A stretch of 53,674 nt of DNA from the NCBI GenBank assembly GCA_011947345.1, contig JAAVTG010000547.1, positions 1 through 53,674 on the forward strand, in the 5' to 3' direction. The notes under the pieces were generated by a model that did not search any database, was not told where the DNA came from, and saw only the letters and a list, made by a program, of their open reading frames with translations. Positions 27,018-36,733 of the stretch are shown in pieces. A program made the position numbers and the translations under genes. How positions within the stretch are numbered: the first letter of the stretch is position 1; each line of letters opens with the position of its first letter. The stretch is from Phytophthora quininea (lineage: Eukaryota > Oomycota > Peronosporomycetes > Peronosporales > Peronosporaceae).

Positions 27018-27296
27018 ATTTCTTCTATTCGAGTGGCAAGCATCCGAATAGAAGCTCCAGCGATTTTGGGCAACACGCGGGACCAGTGCATTGCTGGCGG
27101 ACGGACAGGAGGAGCTGGCGCAGATGGACTACTACCACTAGGCGTACGAGGCCAAGCAGAGGGCGCGGTAGGAGGTAGCAAAGAGAGGCAGCGAGCATCT
27201 CGACCGACGATTTGTCCGCAGTGCCAGGCTGCATACCCTTCCAAGCAGGCAAGCTTCTGTGCCAACTGTGGCGCCAAGCGAGCAGACAGCTCATGA
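27018..27296 (+). pseudogene. Small zinc-ribbon protein, probably broken
   Basis: The last third encodes a clear four-cysteine zinc ribbon, with CPQC and CANC pairs about 13 residues apart, ending at TGA 27294-27296. The frame is open from 27018 but contains no ATG; its only start-like codon is GTG at 27033. In an overlapping frame a charged stretch (EELAQMDYYH, AYEAKQRAR, EVAKRGSEHLDR) looks like the missing N-terminal part, but it contains TAG at 27139 and 27169 and would need a frame change to join the ribbon. The simplest reading is a decayed or mis-sequenced small zinc-ribbon gene divergent from the giant gene. A spliced gene with an unseen 5' exon is the alternative. Such ribbons occur in many unrelated proteins, so no function is assigned. 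Confidence 0.35.
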
Positions 27297-27488
27297 CGAC
27301 AAGCAGCCCAAGCATTTGTAAGGAGAAGACACTGGACACATTGCCGCAGATTTTTATTAGAGTTTGACAGCGACGAAAGCCATAGCTCTACTGGGTATCG
27401 GCTCACAGACGAGAATTCCGTCGGCACCAGGACCTTCAACGTATCCGCCAGCATCTACTCTGCTGGGTGCTCTTCCGACAGACAAACT

Positions 27489-28110
27489 TCATCTCCAGAT
27501 CTGCGCACCAACATAATACCAAGCAACGGGCGTTAATGGTCTGTCATCCTCCTCGCTCCGTTGCAAACGTACAATCCAGAATGGTCGCCCGATGAGCATG
27601 GCTGCAGGTACGGCCCCGAAATGCCTCGAGTCCATCGAGCACGTGGGATTGTCTCCTTCCACCCACACGTGGACCTCAGGCACCGTCACCTTGCCCCGCC
27701 GTTGCTTGTCAAAGCGCGGCTCCAGCTCCACCACCTCTCCCTCCTGCTGCAACAACGTCGTCAGGAGTCTACCGTTAACTGCCGCAATAGTCTCCAGTAG
27801 CTGGACACTTTACAAGCGCCAGGATGCGCTTGGTGATGGTCTCGCCGTAGCTGCGCGTGGGCGAGTAGACCTGCACCAGGTCGCCGCGGTGCCAGCTTCG
27901 CCGCCGCCGCGAGAGCCGCTCAATGAAGATGAAGGAGCCGTCCGGGATGGAGGGCGTCATGGACACGCCCATGCCGTACTTGACGTCCCCGACGTAGCGC
28001 TTGATGGCCCCCGCCCAGCCCACGATCAGCACGGCGTTGCGCACCGTCCGCGAACGGCAGAACCGAATGCCACCCAGGAATTCGATCGCACCTCCGGTCC
28101 CAGCGCGATG
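27489..28110 (-). CDS. Mitochondrial inner-membrane peptidase, Imp1-like (S26 family), 5' end unresolved
   Basis: Signal-peptidase-like serine/lysine protease that would remove intermembrane-space sorting signals at the inner mitochondrial membrane. Exon 1 carries the serine box GMGVSMTPSIPDGS and, about 45 residues on, the lysine box ETITKRILAL. An intron at 27747-27813 (67 bp, GTAAAG donor, TTGCAG acceptor, phase 0) joins to exon 2 (27746-27489), which carries the C-terminal family signature HVWVEGDN then SMDSRHFGAVP and a GRPFWIV tail, closest to Imp1/IMMP1L. The N-terminal start is not clear: no in-frame ATG precedes the serine box, and the only upstream ATG on this strand, near 28312, is in another frame, so an additional 5' intron or an indel is likely. 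The end coordinate is therefore approximate. It lies divergent from the PDH E1-beta gene, with which it shares a short promoter region. Confidence 0.75.
27747..27813 (-). other. Intron of the Imp1-like gene
   Basis: 67 bp, GT donor at 27813-27812 (GTAAAG) and AG acceptor at 27748-27747, phase 0. Removing it joins the lysine box RILAL to QEGEVVEL, which restores normal S26 spacing. Reading through instead hits a stop soon after the donor. Confidence 0.75.
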
Positions 28111-28393
28111 TAGACGAAAATCCTTCTGTGCACCACGGAAAGCAGCGCAACGAGTGCGAGCAGAGACAGCTATCGGGAAGCCTTCGCGGGCTGAAGCAAT
28201 CCTTGTGATAGAGGTCGAATAATCCCTTCGAAGCAGATGAAATGGAGCTAGAGATGTGGTTGCGCTGGTCAACTTGCGGCTGAGTATAATAGCTATCAAG
28301 ACGGGGTCGCATTCTTCGTCAAGAAGGCCAAGCAGCTTTATATTATTTTTCTGGGGAAGAGAGACACTTTGGAATCCTTCACCAACGACGCCG

Positions 28394-29462
28394 ATGCTCT
28401 CTCTCCGCCGCATGCTGCTCCCGCTCCGGGCCTCCCCGCTGCTGCGCAGAGGCTTCGCCACCGTCGCGGACGAGATGACGGTGCGCGACGCCCTGAACAC
28501 GGCGATGGACGAGGAGCTGGCGCGCGACGACGAGGTGTTTCTGATGGGCGAGGAGGTGGCCGAGTACAATGGCGCCTACAAGGTCAGCAAGGGGCTGTGG
28601 GAAAAGTACGGGGACAAGCGCATCATTGACACGCCCATCACGGAGCAAGGCTTCACGGGCTGGCCGTCGGCGCCGCCTACCACGGCACCAAGCCCATCGT
28701 GGAGTTCATGACGTTCAACTTCGCCATGCAGGCCATCGACCAGATCATCAACTCGGCCGCCAAGCAATTCTACATGAGCAACGGGGACATTTCCGTCCCC
28801 ATCGTGTTCCGGGGCCCCAACGGACCTGCGGCGGGGGTGGCTGCGCAGCACTCGCAGTGCTATGCGGCGTGGTACAGCAATGTGCCGGGACTCAAAGTGG
28901 TGGTCCCTTACGACTCGGAAGACGCTCGCGGCCTGCTGAAGGCTGCTATCAGAGACCCCAACCCGGTCATTGTGCTGGAGAACGAGCTGCTGTACGGGAG
29001 CTCCTTCCCAGTGAGCAAAGAGGCCCAAAACAAGGACTTTGTGATCGAGATCGGCAAGGCCAAGGTCATGAAAAAGGGCAAGGACATCACGCTCGTGGCC
29101 TTTTCCCGCATGGTGGGGAAGGCGCTGGAAGCTGCCAAAATCCTGGCGAAGGAGGGCGTCGACGCCGAGGTGATCAACCTTCGCTCCATCCGTCCGTTCG
29201 ACCGCCAGGCAATTGTCGACTCGGTCAAAAGACCAACCGCATCGTGTCGATCGAGGAAGGATTGGGCCAGCATGGCATCGGCGCCGAGATCGCCGGCATT
29301 GTCATGGAGACCGAGGCCTTCGACTATTTGGACGCCCCCATGGAGCGAGTCACGGGCACGGATGTGCCCATGCCGTACGCTGAGAACCTGGAGAAGGTGT
29401 GTCTGCCCCAGATCGAAGACATTGTCGCTGTCGCCAAAAGGACTCTCGCACGCGCATTGTAA
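28394..29462 (+). CDS. PDHB: Pyruvate dehydrogenase E1 component subunit beta, mitochondrial
   Basis: Beta subunit of the alpha2-beta2 E1 enzyme that decarboxylates pyruvate with thiamine diphosphate in the mitochondrial matrix. The ATG at 28394 starts a basic, arginine-rich targeting presequence ([15 protein letters not shown]) before the mature domain begins at about residue 24 ([10 protein letters not shown]). Family landmarks follow in order: [59 protein letters not shown], then the transketolase C-terminal part ([22 protein letters not shown] region) and the C-terminal MPYAENLE. Two single-base deletions break the frame: in gggctggcc near 28662 (a C expected) and in gtcaaaagacc near 29228 (an A expected). 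With both bases counted the length is 1071 bp, or 356 residues, normal for the family. An essential single-copy gene is unlikely to be dead, so I read these as consensus errors. Confidence 0.93.
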
Positions 29463-29754
29463 ACCGAGGCCAAGAAGCATGGGCCACAAAGAGAGAACAA
29501 AGTGCTTAAGACATCGAGCCACTGGATGATACTTCTGGAGTTCCAGTGCGCGCGTGGAGCTAACACTTTTGTTTGTTTGCAATGAACGATACTTGTTCTG
29601 CATGTTTGAAGGATTGCTTGGGAGGTTCTCCATGCCGGCGCCATCGAACATTGATCCACGCCCTCGACTATTGTCGACGTCTGCCCCAAAGGTTGGTGTC
29701 CTCACACCGAGACGACGATTCAAGACGTAGGATCTTCACCAGGAATCGCAGGCG

Positions 29755-31153
29755 ATGAGCCGGTTGCGGGCGATCGTGGCGCTGTCTACGGCGCTCACTG
29801 CCGTGGTGGCCGTGATTTCCGCGTTCGCCATTGGTCGATTCAACCACGTCTACGTGGGTGGACTCGCCTGGCCCTTCATCTCGGATCTCGGACGCGGTGC
29901 GATCAGCGAAAATGCTTGTCTAGCTCCGTTAACCCCTCTGACCGGTGCTGCCGAGTTATCACAGACCCGCCTGGCTCGTATGTACTCTTCTTCGGGCTCA
30001 ATATCGTGGCTGTGCTGCTGGGACTCACGTGGAGCTTCAACCACGAGTACAAGCACCGCTTCCTGCAGCAAAGTTTGGACAACGGACAGATCTCAAGAAG
30101 CGTGAGCTCGCTCTCGTACGTCAGCTGCATCTTTGGCGTTGTGGGCGCCTTCGGACTGCCGGTATTCGCAGCGTTCAACGCATCGCCAACGATGCACAAC
30201 AACTCGGCGCTCGGCTTCTTGCTCTGCGAGACAGTAGCAATGTTCACCAACGTACAGATTTCTGTCTTGGCTGAGAATTTGACCAGAGAGCTGAGCGATG
30301 CTTGTTGTGTGCTGCAGACATACTTGAACTACCAGATCTTCCTCGTCAAGCGCAGTGAGATGGACTCGGGGGTGTTTATCACGGACAGGTATGGGCCTCG
30401 CAGCGTCTCGAGGATCAAGTTGAGCGAGTTGCAAGCGGTCAAACGCGGCTTCCTCATCGAGCTGGTGTGTGTGGCCATGTTCACCATGTGCATGCTGGTG
30501 TATATGCCTGTGCTTTACAACGGCTCGGAGGCGCCGCATCTCACCATCGCCGAGGTACGAACACCAGTGCGCTTGTCGAGGCTTATGCTAACTTGCTGCT
30601 GTATCGTGTTGACACAGTGCATTGCCAAACGTCTTGGCAAGAACTATTGCAGTGTCACCATGAAGCTGGACGACGTGTACACGACTCTCTGGGACTACGG
30701 TACGATCGGTTGCCCCAGTTTCCTCCGTTGAGCGGCATCCATGACCATTGCTGCTCGTTGCTCCGCATTATCCCAGAGAAAGACATTGCGGTGCACCAAG
30801 TTCGAGCGCTGGCACAGCTCGGCTGCATGCTGACCTTGATCGGCTACACGCTGAGCTTCTTCGCTGACAACAAAGACGAAGAGACCATCAAGGAGAAGGA
30901 TCGAGCCGAGGCCTCCATCATCTACTACCAGCACAGCGCATCGATGCCTCCGAAACGCAGCCGCAAGAGTAGAAGCAAGTCGTCATCAAGCTCTGTTAGC
31001 GAGCCGTCCAAAAGTCAGGCCACGCTAGCACGAAAAAGTAGTTCCGTTCCACCGCCACCGGAAGCAAGACTTCCGCCACTTGACGGTGGATTGCTCCGTC
31101 GCATCGCGAAAAATATAACGGAGTGCTTCCTGGCACTCCATTTTAGTTTTTGA
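29755..31153 (+). CDS. Frag1/DRAM/Sfk1-family multi-pass membrane protein, four exons
   Basis: Exons 29755-29896, 29965-30554, 30618-30699 and 30777-31153 sum to 1191 bp (396 residues). All junctions are GT-AG and phase-consistent. The protein starts with a hydrophobic segment (residues about 5-27), then VGGLAWPFISDLGRDPPGSYVLFFGLNIVAV across the first splice site; this aromatic/glycine stretch before TM2 is the hallmark of the Frag1/DRAM/Sfk1 family. Further hydrophobic segments lie near SYVSCIFGVVGAFGLPVFAAF, ALGFLLCETVAMF, GFLIELVCVAMFTMCMLVY and LAQLGCMLTLIGYTLSFF, giving about six transmembrane helices. The C-terminal tail is basic and serine-rich (KRSRKSRSKSSSSS) and presumably cytoplasmic. 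Family members are linked to autophagy, phosphoinositide or GPI-lipid handling at membranes; the exact role here is unknown. MNS1 starts only 51 bp after the stop. Confidence 0.75.
29897..29964 (+). other. Intron 1 of the Frag1-family gene
   Basis: 68 bp, GTGCGA donor and ATCACAG acceptor, phase 1. Splicing changes the frame and joins SDLGR to DPPGSYVLFF. Unspliced translation continues in a frame with no family resemblance. Confidence 0.75.
30555..30617 (+). other. Intron 2 of the Frag1-family gene
   Basis: 63 bp, GTACGA donor, GCTAAC branch-like site 27 bp before the GACACAG acceptor, phase 0. It has no stop and is a multiple of three, so retention would add 21 residues without a frameshift. 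Confidence 0.6.
30700..30776 (+). other. Intron 3 of the Frag1-family gene
   Basis: 77 bp, GTACGA donor and ATCCCAG acceptor, phase 1. Removal joins TTLWDY to EKDIAVHQVRALAQLG, restoring the last hydrophobic segment. Retention ends the protein at TGA 30729-30731. Confidence 0.65.
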
Positions 31154-31204
31154 AACCCACGCAGGACACGTTCGGCACTTGGCTGCTTGCTGCTGGCTTG
31201 CATC

Positions 31205-32655
31205 ATGGCGTTCACGTACCCGGTCAATACGCGCATGACGACGCACAATGTCGAGAAGGTGCAGGTGGAGCGCCGACGACAGGAGATGGAGCACAACGCG
31301 CTGTACAAGTTCGCACAGGGGAATCAACTGCAGACTCTGCAGAACCAGTCGGATGCCAACGTCGCCTCGCGTCGTCGTACTAACCTCGCCGCGCAGCTCT
31401 CGGCCGAGCGAATGCTGGAGGAAGCCCACGCCAGGAAAATCAGTGACCGGCAGCGTGCAACTCGCGAACGCCAGCAGAACGAAGCGCTCGCACATGCACT
31501 TGAAACCTCCAAAAGGCACAGGAGCAGCAGGAACGGGAAATACAGCTCATTTGCGAGGCCAGCGAGGAGCTCCGCGAGCTCGAGTCCTTCCTCAAGACAG
31601 CCTACATGAACAAGGAGCGCGCCACGCAGCAACTTGAGCGTGAGACCTTGACAGTGCTTGATCGTCAGCGAGAAGTTGCCATCGGCCAGCAAATGGAGTA
31701 CGACCGACAGCGAGCACTTGTCGAGATGCACAACCAGGAGCTGAGGAAGCGAGCCGAGGCCGAACAGGGCAAACAAGTGCTGCAGATGCAGATGCTACAG
31801 CGTCAGGATCTCCGTCGCGAGGCTCAAATGGAAGCCGACCTGGAGCGGGCTAAAATCGAGAGGCTGATGCAGCAGGTGGAGGAGGAAGACGCCGCCGAAC
31901 TTGCTCGACGACAGCAGTCTCGAGAACAGACCCGAGAGATGATCGATCTGGCCCACCTCGAGCGCCGCAGAATGAAGCAGGATATCATCGACGCTGCTCA
32001 GCGCGAAGACGAAGCCATCGCCGAGTATCGTCGGCGCGTCGAAGCCCGCGAGGCTGACATCCTGGCTGCCACCGAGGTTAAAAAGGCGCAGGAAGATGCC
32101 AAATTCCGCGCCGTGGAGGCCGAAATCCAGGCCAAGATGCGCGAAGAGGAAGAGATCGAGCGGCTCCGCGACGAACTCTGGGAAGAGGAACTGCTGCAGA
32201 AGAAGCGCGCTCAGGAAGAGGCGAAGGTCGCAGCGAAGCAGCAGGCGAAGGAAGACATGATGCGCAGCAACGAGATGCAGATGCAGCTCAAACAGGAGCT
32301 GCTCGCTCGCCAGCGCGCCGACGAAGAGGCCTTCAACGAGATGCTCAAGGAGCGGTTCCGCTCCGAGGAGCGACGCGAGATGGAGCTTGCAGCCTTCCGT
32401 CGCAAACAGCGCGAGCAGTTTGTGGAGGAGATCGCGCGACACCGCGCACTCAAGCAGGAGATGGTGTACGCCGAGCTGCAGCGCGAACGTCGCGACCGGG
32501 AACGCCAGGAGCAGGACGAAAACTACCGGAGACAGGTGGTCGAGGCCGCCAAGCAGCGGCTGCTGCGCGAGCATGCCGACGTACTGCAGGGGTATCTCCC
32601 ACGGGCATTGCGACCGTCGTCGTCTTCTTCTTCCTCGGGATCTCGTTTCTTTTAA
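31205..32655 (+). CDS. MNS1: MNS1-like axonemal protein (trichohyalin-plectin-homology domain)
   Basis: ATG at 31205 (MAFTYPVNTRMTTHNVEK) opens an almost entirely alpha-helical, charge-rich coiled coil of E/R/K/Q heptads through residue about 460, ending LLREHADVLQGYLPRAL. That C-terminal REHA..L.GYLP signature and the TPH-type coiled coil identify meiosis-specific nuclear structural protein 1, a microtubule inner protein of motile axonemes, which fits a zoospore-forming organism. The frame breaks once, near 31515 (ccaaaaggcac, where one G seems missing). With that base the length is 1452 bp or 483 residues, close to the animal protein. A poly-serine run (RPSSSSSSSGSRFF) replaces the usual tail. 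Its 5' region overlaps the end of the upstream membrane-protein gene, so the promoter must be very compact. Confidence 0.85.
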
Positions 32656-32932
32656 AATGCCATTCTGCCTTCCACAACAAGCAATCCAGACGCCACCGTT
32701 GCCCATTGTCCAGTGGCCGACACTTGTTTTCATTTCAATACTTTGGACTCGCAGCTTAGCTACTAAATGCTTACAAACAACTTGGTTAGCCGATCACCAC
32801 CGCTGGGAGAAAAGGAAGGCCACTCTCACCTGCTTCCATGCTCCTCGGCGGCAGCTTCGTGCGAGCCCAGTCGAAATGCTGGGGTGGGTGTCGCTACAGC
32901 GGAGATTATCGGGGTGCTGCATCATGGACAGC
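32656..32932. other. Convergent 3' intergenic region
   Basis: 277 bp between the stops of MNS1 (plus) and PRP19 (minus). I see no ORF, RNA gene or repeat here. It must hold both 3' untranslated regions. Confidence 0.5.
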
Positions 32933-34480
32933 CTATCTGTAGATCTTGAGCGAGCGGTCCAATGACGTCGACGCCAGGAAACTCGAGTCCGGCGCGAATT
33001 GGACGCCCGTGACAGCGGCCTTGTGGTGGTCCAGCGTTTTGACGATCTCCCAGTGGTTCTTGCTCACCTCCTTCAGCACCTGAACAACCTGACCGCTGGC
33101 GACCGCCAAGTGTGAGCCGCTTGCGTCAAAGCTGACCGAGTGGATAGCGCCCAGCTTCAGCTTGGGCTGCTGCTTCTTCAAGTCCAGCTCGAAAAAGCTC
33201 GTGGCCTTGCGTAGGTCCCAGAGCTTCACCACGCCGTCTTCACTGCCCGACGCCAAGTGGTAGCCATTCTCTGAAAAGCCCAGCGCTGACACGGGCGCGG
33301 CATGTCCCTCGAACGTGACCACATTCGACAGCGAGTTGACTGCCCACATCTGCACGAGCTTGTTCTTGGCGGCCGAGCCGAAGATGCCGCCGTCCGGGTG
33401 GAAGCGCACGCAGCGCGTCTCGTTAGCCACCTTCTTGGCCTTGCCATCGGTGGGCATGGTCAACTCGCCATTCAGCGAGTAGCGCGAGAGCAACTGGCCG
33501 CGACGCACGTCGTGGATCGCCCACGTCGCGTCCAGTGATCCCGACAGCAAGTAGTTGCCTGTCGGGTGGATCGAAGCGCTGGTGACAGCGCCATCAAACC
33601 CGTCCAGCGTGAATCCCGCCGCGTAGCCGTCATCTTTCGGCGTCCACAGCTTGACCGTCGCGTCGTACGCCGCCGTGACGAGCATGTCGGCGGTCGGGTG
33701 GAATTCTACGTGCGTCATCTTCTTGCTGTGGCCCGTCAGCGTGGCCACGAGCTGCTGTTTTTCCGTGTCGAAGATCTTGGCGTGCTTGTCCAGGCCTCCA
33801 GTGGCCACCAGCTTGCTGTTCTTGGCGTCCACCGCCACGCACGTCACGCCAGGCTTGTCTGAGTCGTGCAGCGTGTGGCTTGAGGCCACGTCCCAGTCGG
33901 GCAGCTTCTGCAGCAGCGCCGCTCGCTGCGGACCGTCCTTCTTCTTGAAGTCCTTGCGGCGCTTGGCCAGCTCCTTCTGCTTGGCCTCCACCGTGGCGAG
34001 CACCTCGGGGGCCAGCGAGACGCCGTCCTCGGCCATCTCCTCGTCCTCCTGGGCCGCAGCGCCGTTATTATTCGTCAGCTTGTCCTTCAGCGCGGCGTTC
34101 TCGCCTTGCAGCCGTGCGATGACGCGGCAGGCGGCGTCGTGCTGGTACAGCGCGTGGCTCAGCTCCTGGCGCGTGGCCTGCAGGTGCTGCTTGAGCGTGA
34201 AGGTCTCAAGCATCACGGCGTCCCATTCGTTCTGGAAGGTGGACAGCAGCTGCGGGATGCTGGCGGTGTCCGGAGTGACGGTCGCGGCGGCCTTGGTGGT
34301 CGAGGGCGTCGACTGCAGCAGCAGCAGGTCCTGCTCCTCGTCCAGCGTCTCGCCCGTCACGGGGCAGCGGTGCTGGTTCTGCGCCAGGTACTTGAGCAGC
34401 AGGCGCTTCTCGAACACGTGGCCCGACTTGCGCGACGCCACGGGCTCCGCGGGCACCTGGCCGCTGAGACTGCAGAGCAT
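32933..34480 (-). CDS. PRP19: Pre-mRNA-processing factor 19 (U-box E3 ligase, WD40), complete
   Basis: Core of the NineTeen complex, a U-box ubiquitin ligase that stabilises the activated spliceosome. It is one uninterrupted 515-residue frame. Residues 1-55 form the U-box: MLCSLSGQVPAEPVASRKSG is the near-invariant Prp19 start, followed by FEKRLLLKYL and HRCPVTGE. Residues about 75-190 contain the helical/coiled-coil tetramerisation region (LSTFQNEWDAVMLETFTLKQ-like segment typical of Prp19). Residues about 205-515 hold the WD40 propeller, with recognisable blades at GGLDKHAKIFD, AAYDATVKLWT, SGSLDATWAIHD, SGSEDGVVKLWD and the terminal STSLDRSLKIYR. Length matches the family (about 500). No intron or indel is seen, which contrasts with PDHB and MNS1 next door. 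Confidence 0.95.
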   Translation of the reverse strand: MLCSLSGQVPAEPVASRKSGHVFEKRLLLKYLAQNQHRCPVTGETLDEEQDLLLLQSTPSTTKAAATVTPDTASIPQLLSTFQNEWDAVMLETFTLKQHLQATRQELSHALYQHDAACRVIARLQGENAALKDKLTNNNGAAAQEDEEMAEDGVSLAPEVLATVEAKQKELAKRRKDFKKKDGPQRAALLQKLPDWDVASSHTLHDSDKPGVTCVAVDAKNSKLVATGGLDKHAKIFDTEKQQLVATLTGHSKKMTHVEFHPTADMLVTAAYDATVKLWTPKDDGYAAGFTLDGFDGAVTSASIHPTGNYLLSGSLDATWAIHDVRRGQLLSRYSLNGELTMPTDGKAKKVANETRCVRFHPDGGIFGSAAKNKLVQMWAVNSLSNVVTFEGHAAPVSALGFSENGYHLASGSEDGVVKLWDLRKATSFFELDLKKQQPKLKLGAIHSVSFDASGSHLAVASGQVVQVLKEVSKNHWEIVKTLDHHKAAVTGVQFAPDSSFLASTSLDRSLKIYR

Positions 34481-34550
34481 CGTTGGCAGGAGGAGAATGG
34501 ATTTCTTCGACTAAGTTAAGTCTGCAAAAATATACTTTATCGAGTAAGTC

Positions 34551-35519
34551 GTGCCAAGAAGACCGTGGCCTGTGGTGCAGGCCGTTTGCCTCCAGGTTGT
34601 CACTGCTGAGGCATGGACGGATATTGCCAACATGTCCAATGTGGCAGTGGAGTGCGCCGAAGGTTTTCTATGTGGCAAGTTTTCGCTGCACTCGGTACTG
34701 TTGGCTGATACGGTGAAGCATAGCGCCACCACAGTTGGAGGCGACATGGCGTGTTTCGGCCCAACTTACTGGCTCAGGAAGACCCCGAAGATGGTGTGCT
34801 CCGCTACGGAGACCGATCACGAATACTTGGCCGTCGTCAACACTGTCCAACGAAGGTTTTATCGTGCGGAACCAAAGTATGACGGCGGTTTGTTTGGAAA
34901 CTAGTGCAACCGCAAGAGATACAACAAGGTGCTCGTCGTATCGGCGTATGATGGCGAATTATTAACGACGTTGGTGAGCGAGGCGTCAAGTTGTTCGGTG
35001 GCCAGAAGGCTCGAGTTGCCCTTCGCTGTGGATGTTCATGCTGCAGTGCAGAACGAGATTTTTCCAGACGTGTTTTCTCGGTCTACTGAAGAACAAAACG
35101 ACCATCTCGTCGCCGATATTATCGAGTCACTTACTAGAGCTATTACGAACGTGGCATGCTCGTGGAGATACACTGGCGCAGCACTGGCGCCGGAGGAATT
35201 GGGAAACCTCGTCGGGGAGGGATCTCTGGTTGTGGGCTGGCTGGGGACGTCCTTCAACGCCATTTGCACGTCCGACAGAGGATCGAGGCAGCTCCGATCA
35301 ACTCTTGCCGCGATCCACAGTGTTGAAGACACCGAAGATGCCGCACTATGTTGGAGTTTACTTGCGCGTCAAAGGAACAGCTATGGTATTTCATCTACGA
35401 CATTATTGTGTTTGGTCTCTCTCAGCGACCGCTCCTCAGCACTGCACGTTGCTCGGCTCGCCGCTGCACCTGCCAATGTTGGTGGCGTTCACGTTGATGT
35501 TGGTGAACTGCCAGTTTGA
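34551..35519 (+). pseudogene. Unrecognised ORF interrupted by one in-frame TAG
   Basis: A single plus-strand frame is open from 34551 to 35519 (322 codons) except for TAG at 34902-34904. There is no ATG near the start; the first in-frame ATG is at 34632. Composition looks protein-like upstream (CAEGFLCGKFSLHSVLLADT, ACFGPTYWLRKTP) and downstream (NRKRYNKVLVVSAYDGELL, ELPFAVDVHAAVQNEIFPDVF, EELGNLVGEGSLVVGWLGTSF). The last 84 bp run antisense over the end of PG1, so the true end is probably earlier, perhaps in another frame. I do not recognise any domain. A nonsense-mutated gene, an unannotated intron around the TAG, or chance are all possible. Confidence 0.3.
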
Positions 35520-36677
35520 GACCACGTCCGGGTTGGCCACGATGTCATAGAGGTTCGTGGCGTTGCCGTGCAGACCGTCGATCTTAATGTTGGTGATCGG
35601 GACGACGCTCGACGGGGTGCCCGAGTAGCCGCCCTTAGTCTTGTTGTAGTCTGAGTGCATCACGATAGCGTTCTTGACGTTGATGAGCGTGTTGTTGGTG
35701 TACATGGCGTCCGTCACAAGACCCTTGAGCCCGATGATGGTCTTGATGCGGATGCCGTTGTCCGAGTCCTCAATGACGTTGTTCTTGACGAGAAGACCCG
35801 AGACGGTCGTGGATGCATTTTGTTCCGGGCCGCCAAGCGATCCGATGGAGATGCCGTGGCTTCCGTGGCAGTAATTGTTGCTGAAGATCGTGTTGGTGCT
35901 GGATTGCATAGCGAGACAGTCGTCCTGGTTGTAGATCCTGTTGCCCGTGATCGTAAAGTGGTCGTTTTTGCTCAGATCGAAGCCGTCCGTGTTCTTGGCC
36001 AGTCCGTCGCCAGCGGTGGAGTTGAGCAAAAGGCCAGTGATGGTGGTGTAGTTCGAGTTGCCAACGCTAAACGTGCGGTACGGCGCATTGAGCAGGTTGA
36101 AGCCCGAGAGCGTCGAGTTCACCACTCGGTTCAGCTTGAAAAACACCGGGCGGGTGATCGATTGGCCCTGCGGCCAGTACCAGGCGCCTTGGCCGTCGAG
36201 AGTGCCTGGTCCAGTCACGCTGAGGTTTGTTCCTTTCAGCTTCACGAGCGGGCCATCCCATTTCTGGCGGACGTTGACAAGTGCAGAACACGACAGTTAG
36301 AAGACGAACAAGACAGCAAGCGATAAAGGTGCTTTGCTTACCAGAGGACCGAAGGTTGTGGTTCCCTGAAACTGGATGTTGGCTCCGACTGTCACGTTGG
36401 ACAAGTCGAGGGTGACTCCAGCAGGAACGGAAAGCGAGTCGACAATGATTTTGCTGCAGTGAGAAACGTCGGTGCCTTCGATGTAGTTACTGGTGAGGGT
36501 ACAGGAGTCATCCTGGTCAACTTGAGACGACGAAGCCGTCTGCTCTACTTGGTCGGCGGGCTGCACCTGGCCAACCTGGCTGGCATCCTCCTGGCTCATT
36601 TGAGTCACGACATCGGAGCCGTTGGCGATGGCGACCAGCAATGCGAGGACAGCATACGTAGAGGTGAAGATCTTCAT
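35436..36677 (-). CDS. Polygalacturonase PG1 (GH28), two exons, with acidic/Gln linker
   Basis: Secreted endopolygalacturonase, hydrolysing alpha-1,4-galacturonan of plant walls. Exons are 36677-36342 and 36263-35436 (387 residues). Signal peptide MKIFTSTYAVLALLVAIANG is followed by a linker rich in Q, D, S and V (residues about 21-57) that PG2-PG4 lack, then the right-handed beta-helix. GH28 catalytic signatures are all present: NTD at 203-205, the DD pair at 226-227 in YNQDDC, His 248 in GSHG, and RIK at 284-286. It ends with the cysteine-containing tail C-SGEPSNVQC shared by the cluster. Many N-x-S/T sequons suggest heavy glycosylation. It is the most diverged of the four and the only one with an intron. 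An initiator-like motif lies about 43-56 bp upstream. Confidence 0.93.
36264..36341 (-). other. Intron of PG1
   Basis: 78 bp, GTAAGC donor at 36341-36336 and CCGCCAG acceptor ending at 36264, phase 0. It joins GTTTFGPL to KWDGPLVKL, matching FGTQKWAGPLVLL of the intronless PG2-PG4, with a TAA inside the intron. Confidence 0.85.
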
Positions 36678-36719
36678 GTTTGGGGAGGGATGGACAGGTT
36701 TCGGGGCTTGCTTGGGGGC

Positions 36720-36733
36720 AAATTGATGAATGA
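36720..36733 (-). promoter_or_regulatory. Oomycete initiator-like motif of PG1
   Basis: On the minus strand the sequence is TCATTCATCAATTT, one base away from the oomycete Inr/flanking-region consensus TCATTYYNCAWTTT, 43-56 bp upstream of the PG1 ATG. Confidence 0.6.

Noticed and set aside
10349..27051. Very long plus-strand frames (up to 1857 codons) across array B
   Set aside because: They are antisense shadows: His/Arg/Pro-rich, no signal peptide or domain, open only because GC-rich valine/serine codons leave few stops on the other strand. The minus strand has the signal peptide and family-like motifs.
26744..27454. Minus-strand 236-codon frame upstream of the giant-gene start
   Set aside because: Its last part is a shifted frame of array B and the rest is the complement of the zinc-ribbon region; no consistent protein features.
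31795..32733. Minus-strand frame of 312 codons opposite MNS1
   Set aside because: Leu/Phe/His-rich complement of a Glu/Lys/Arg/Gln coiled-coil gene; classic antisense artefact.
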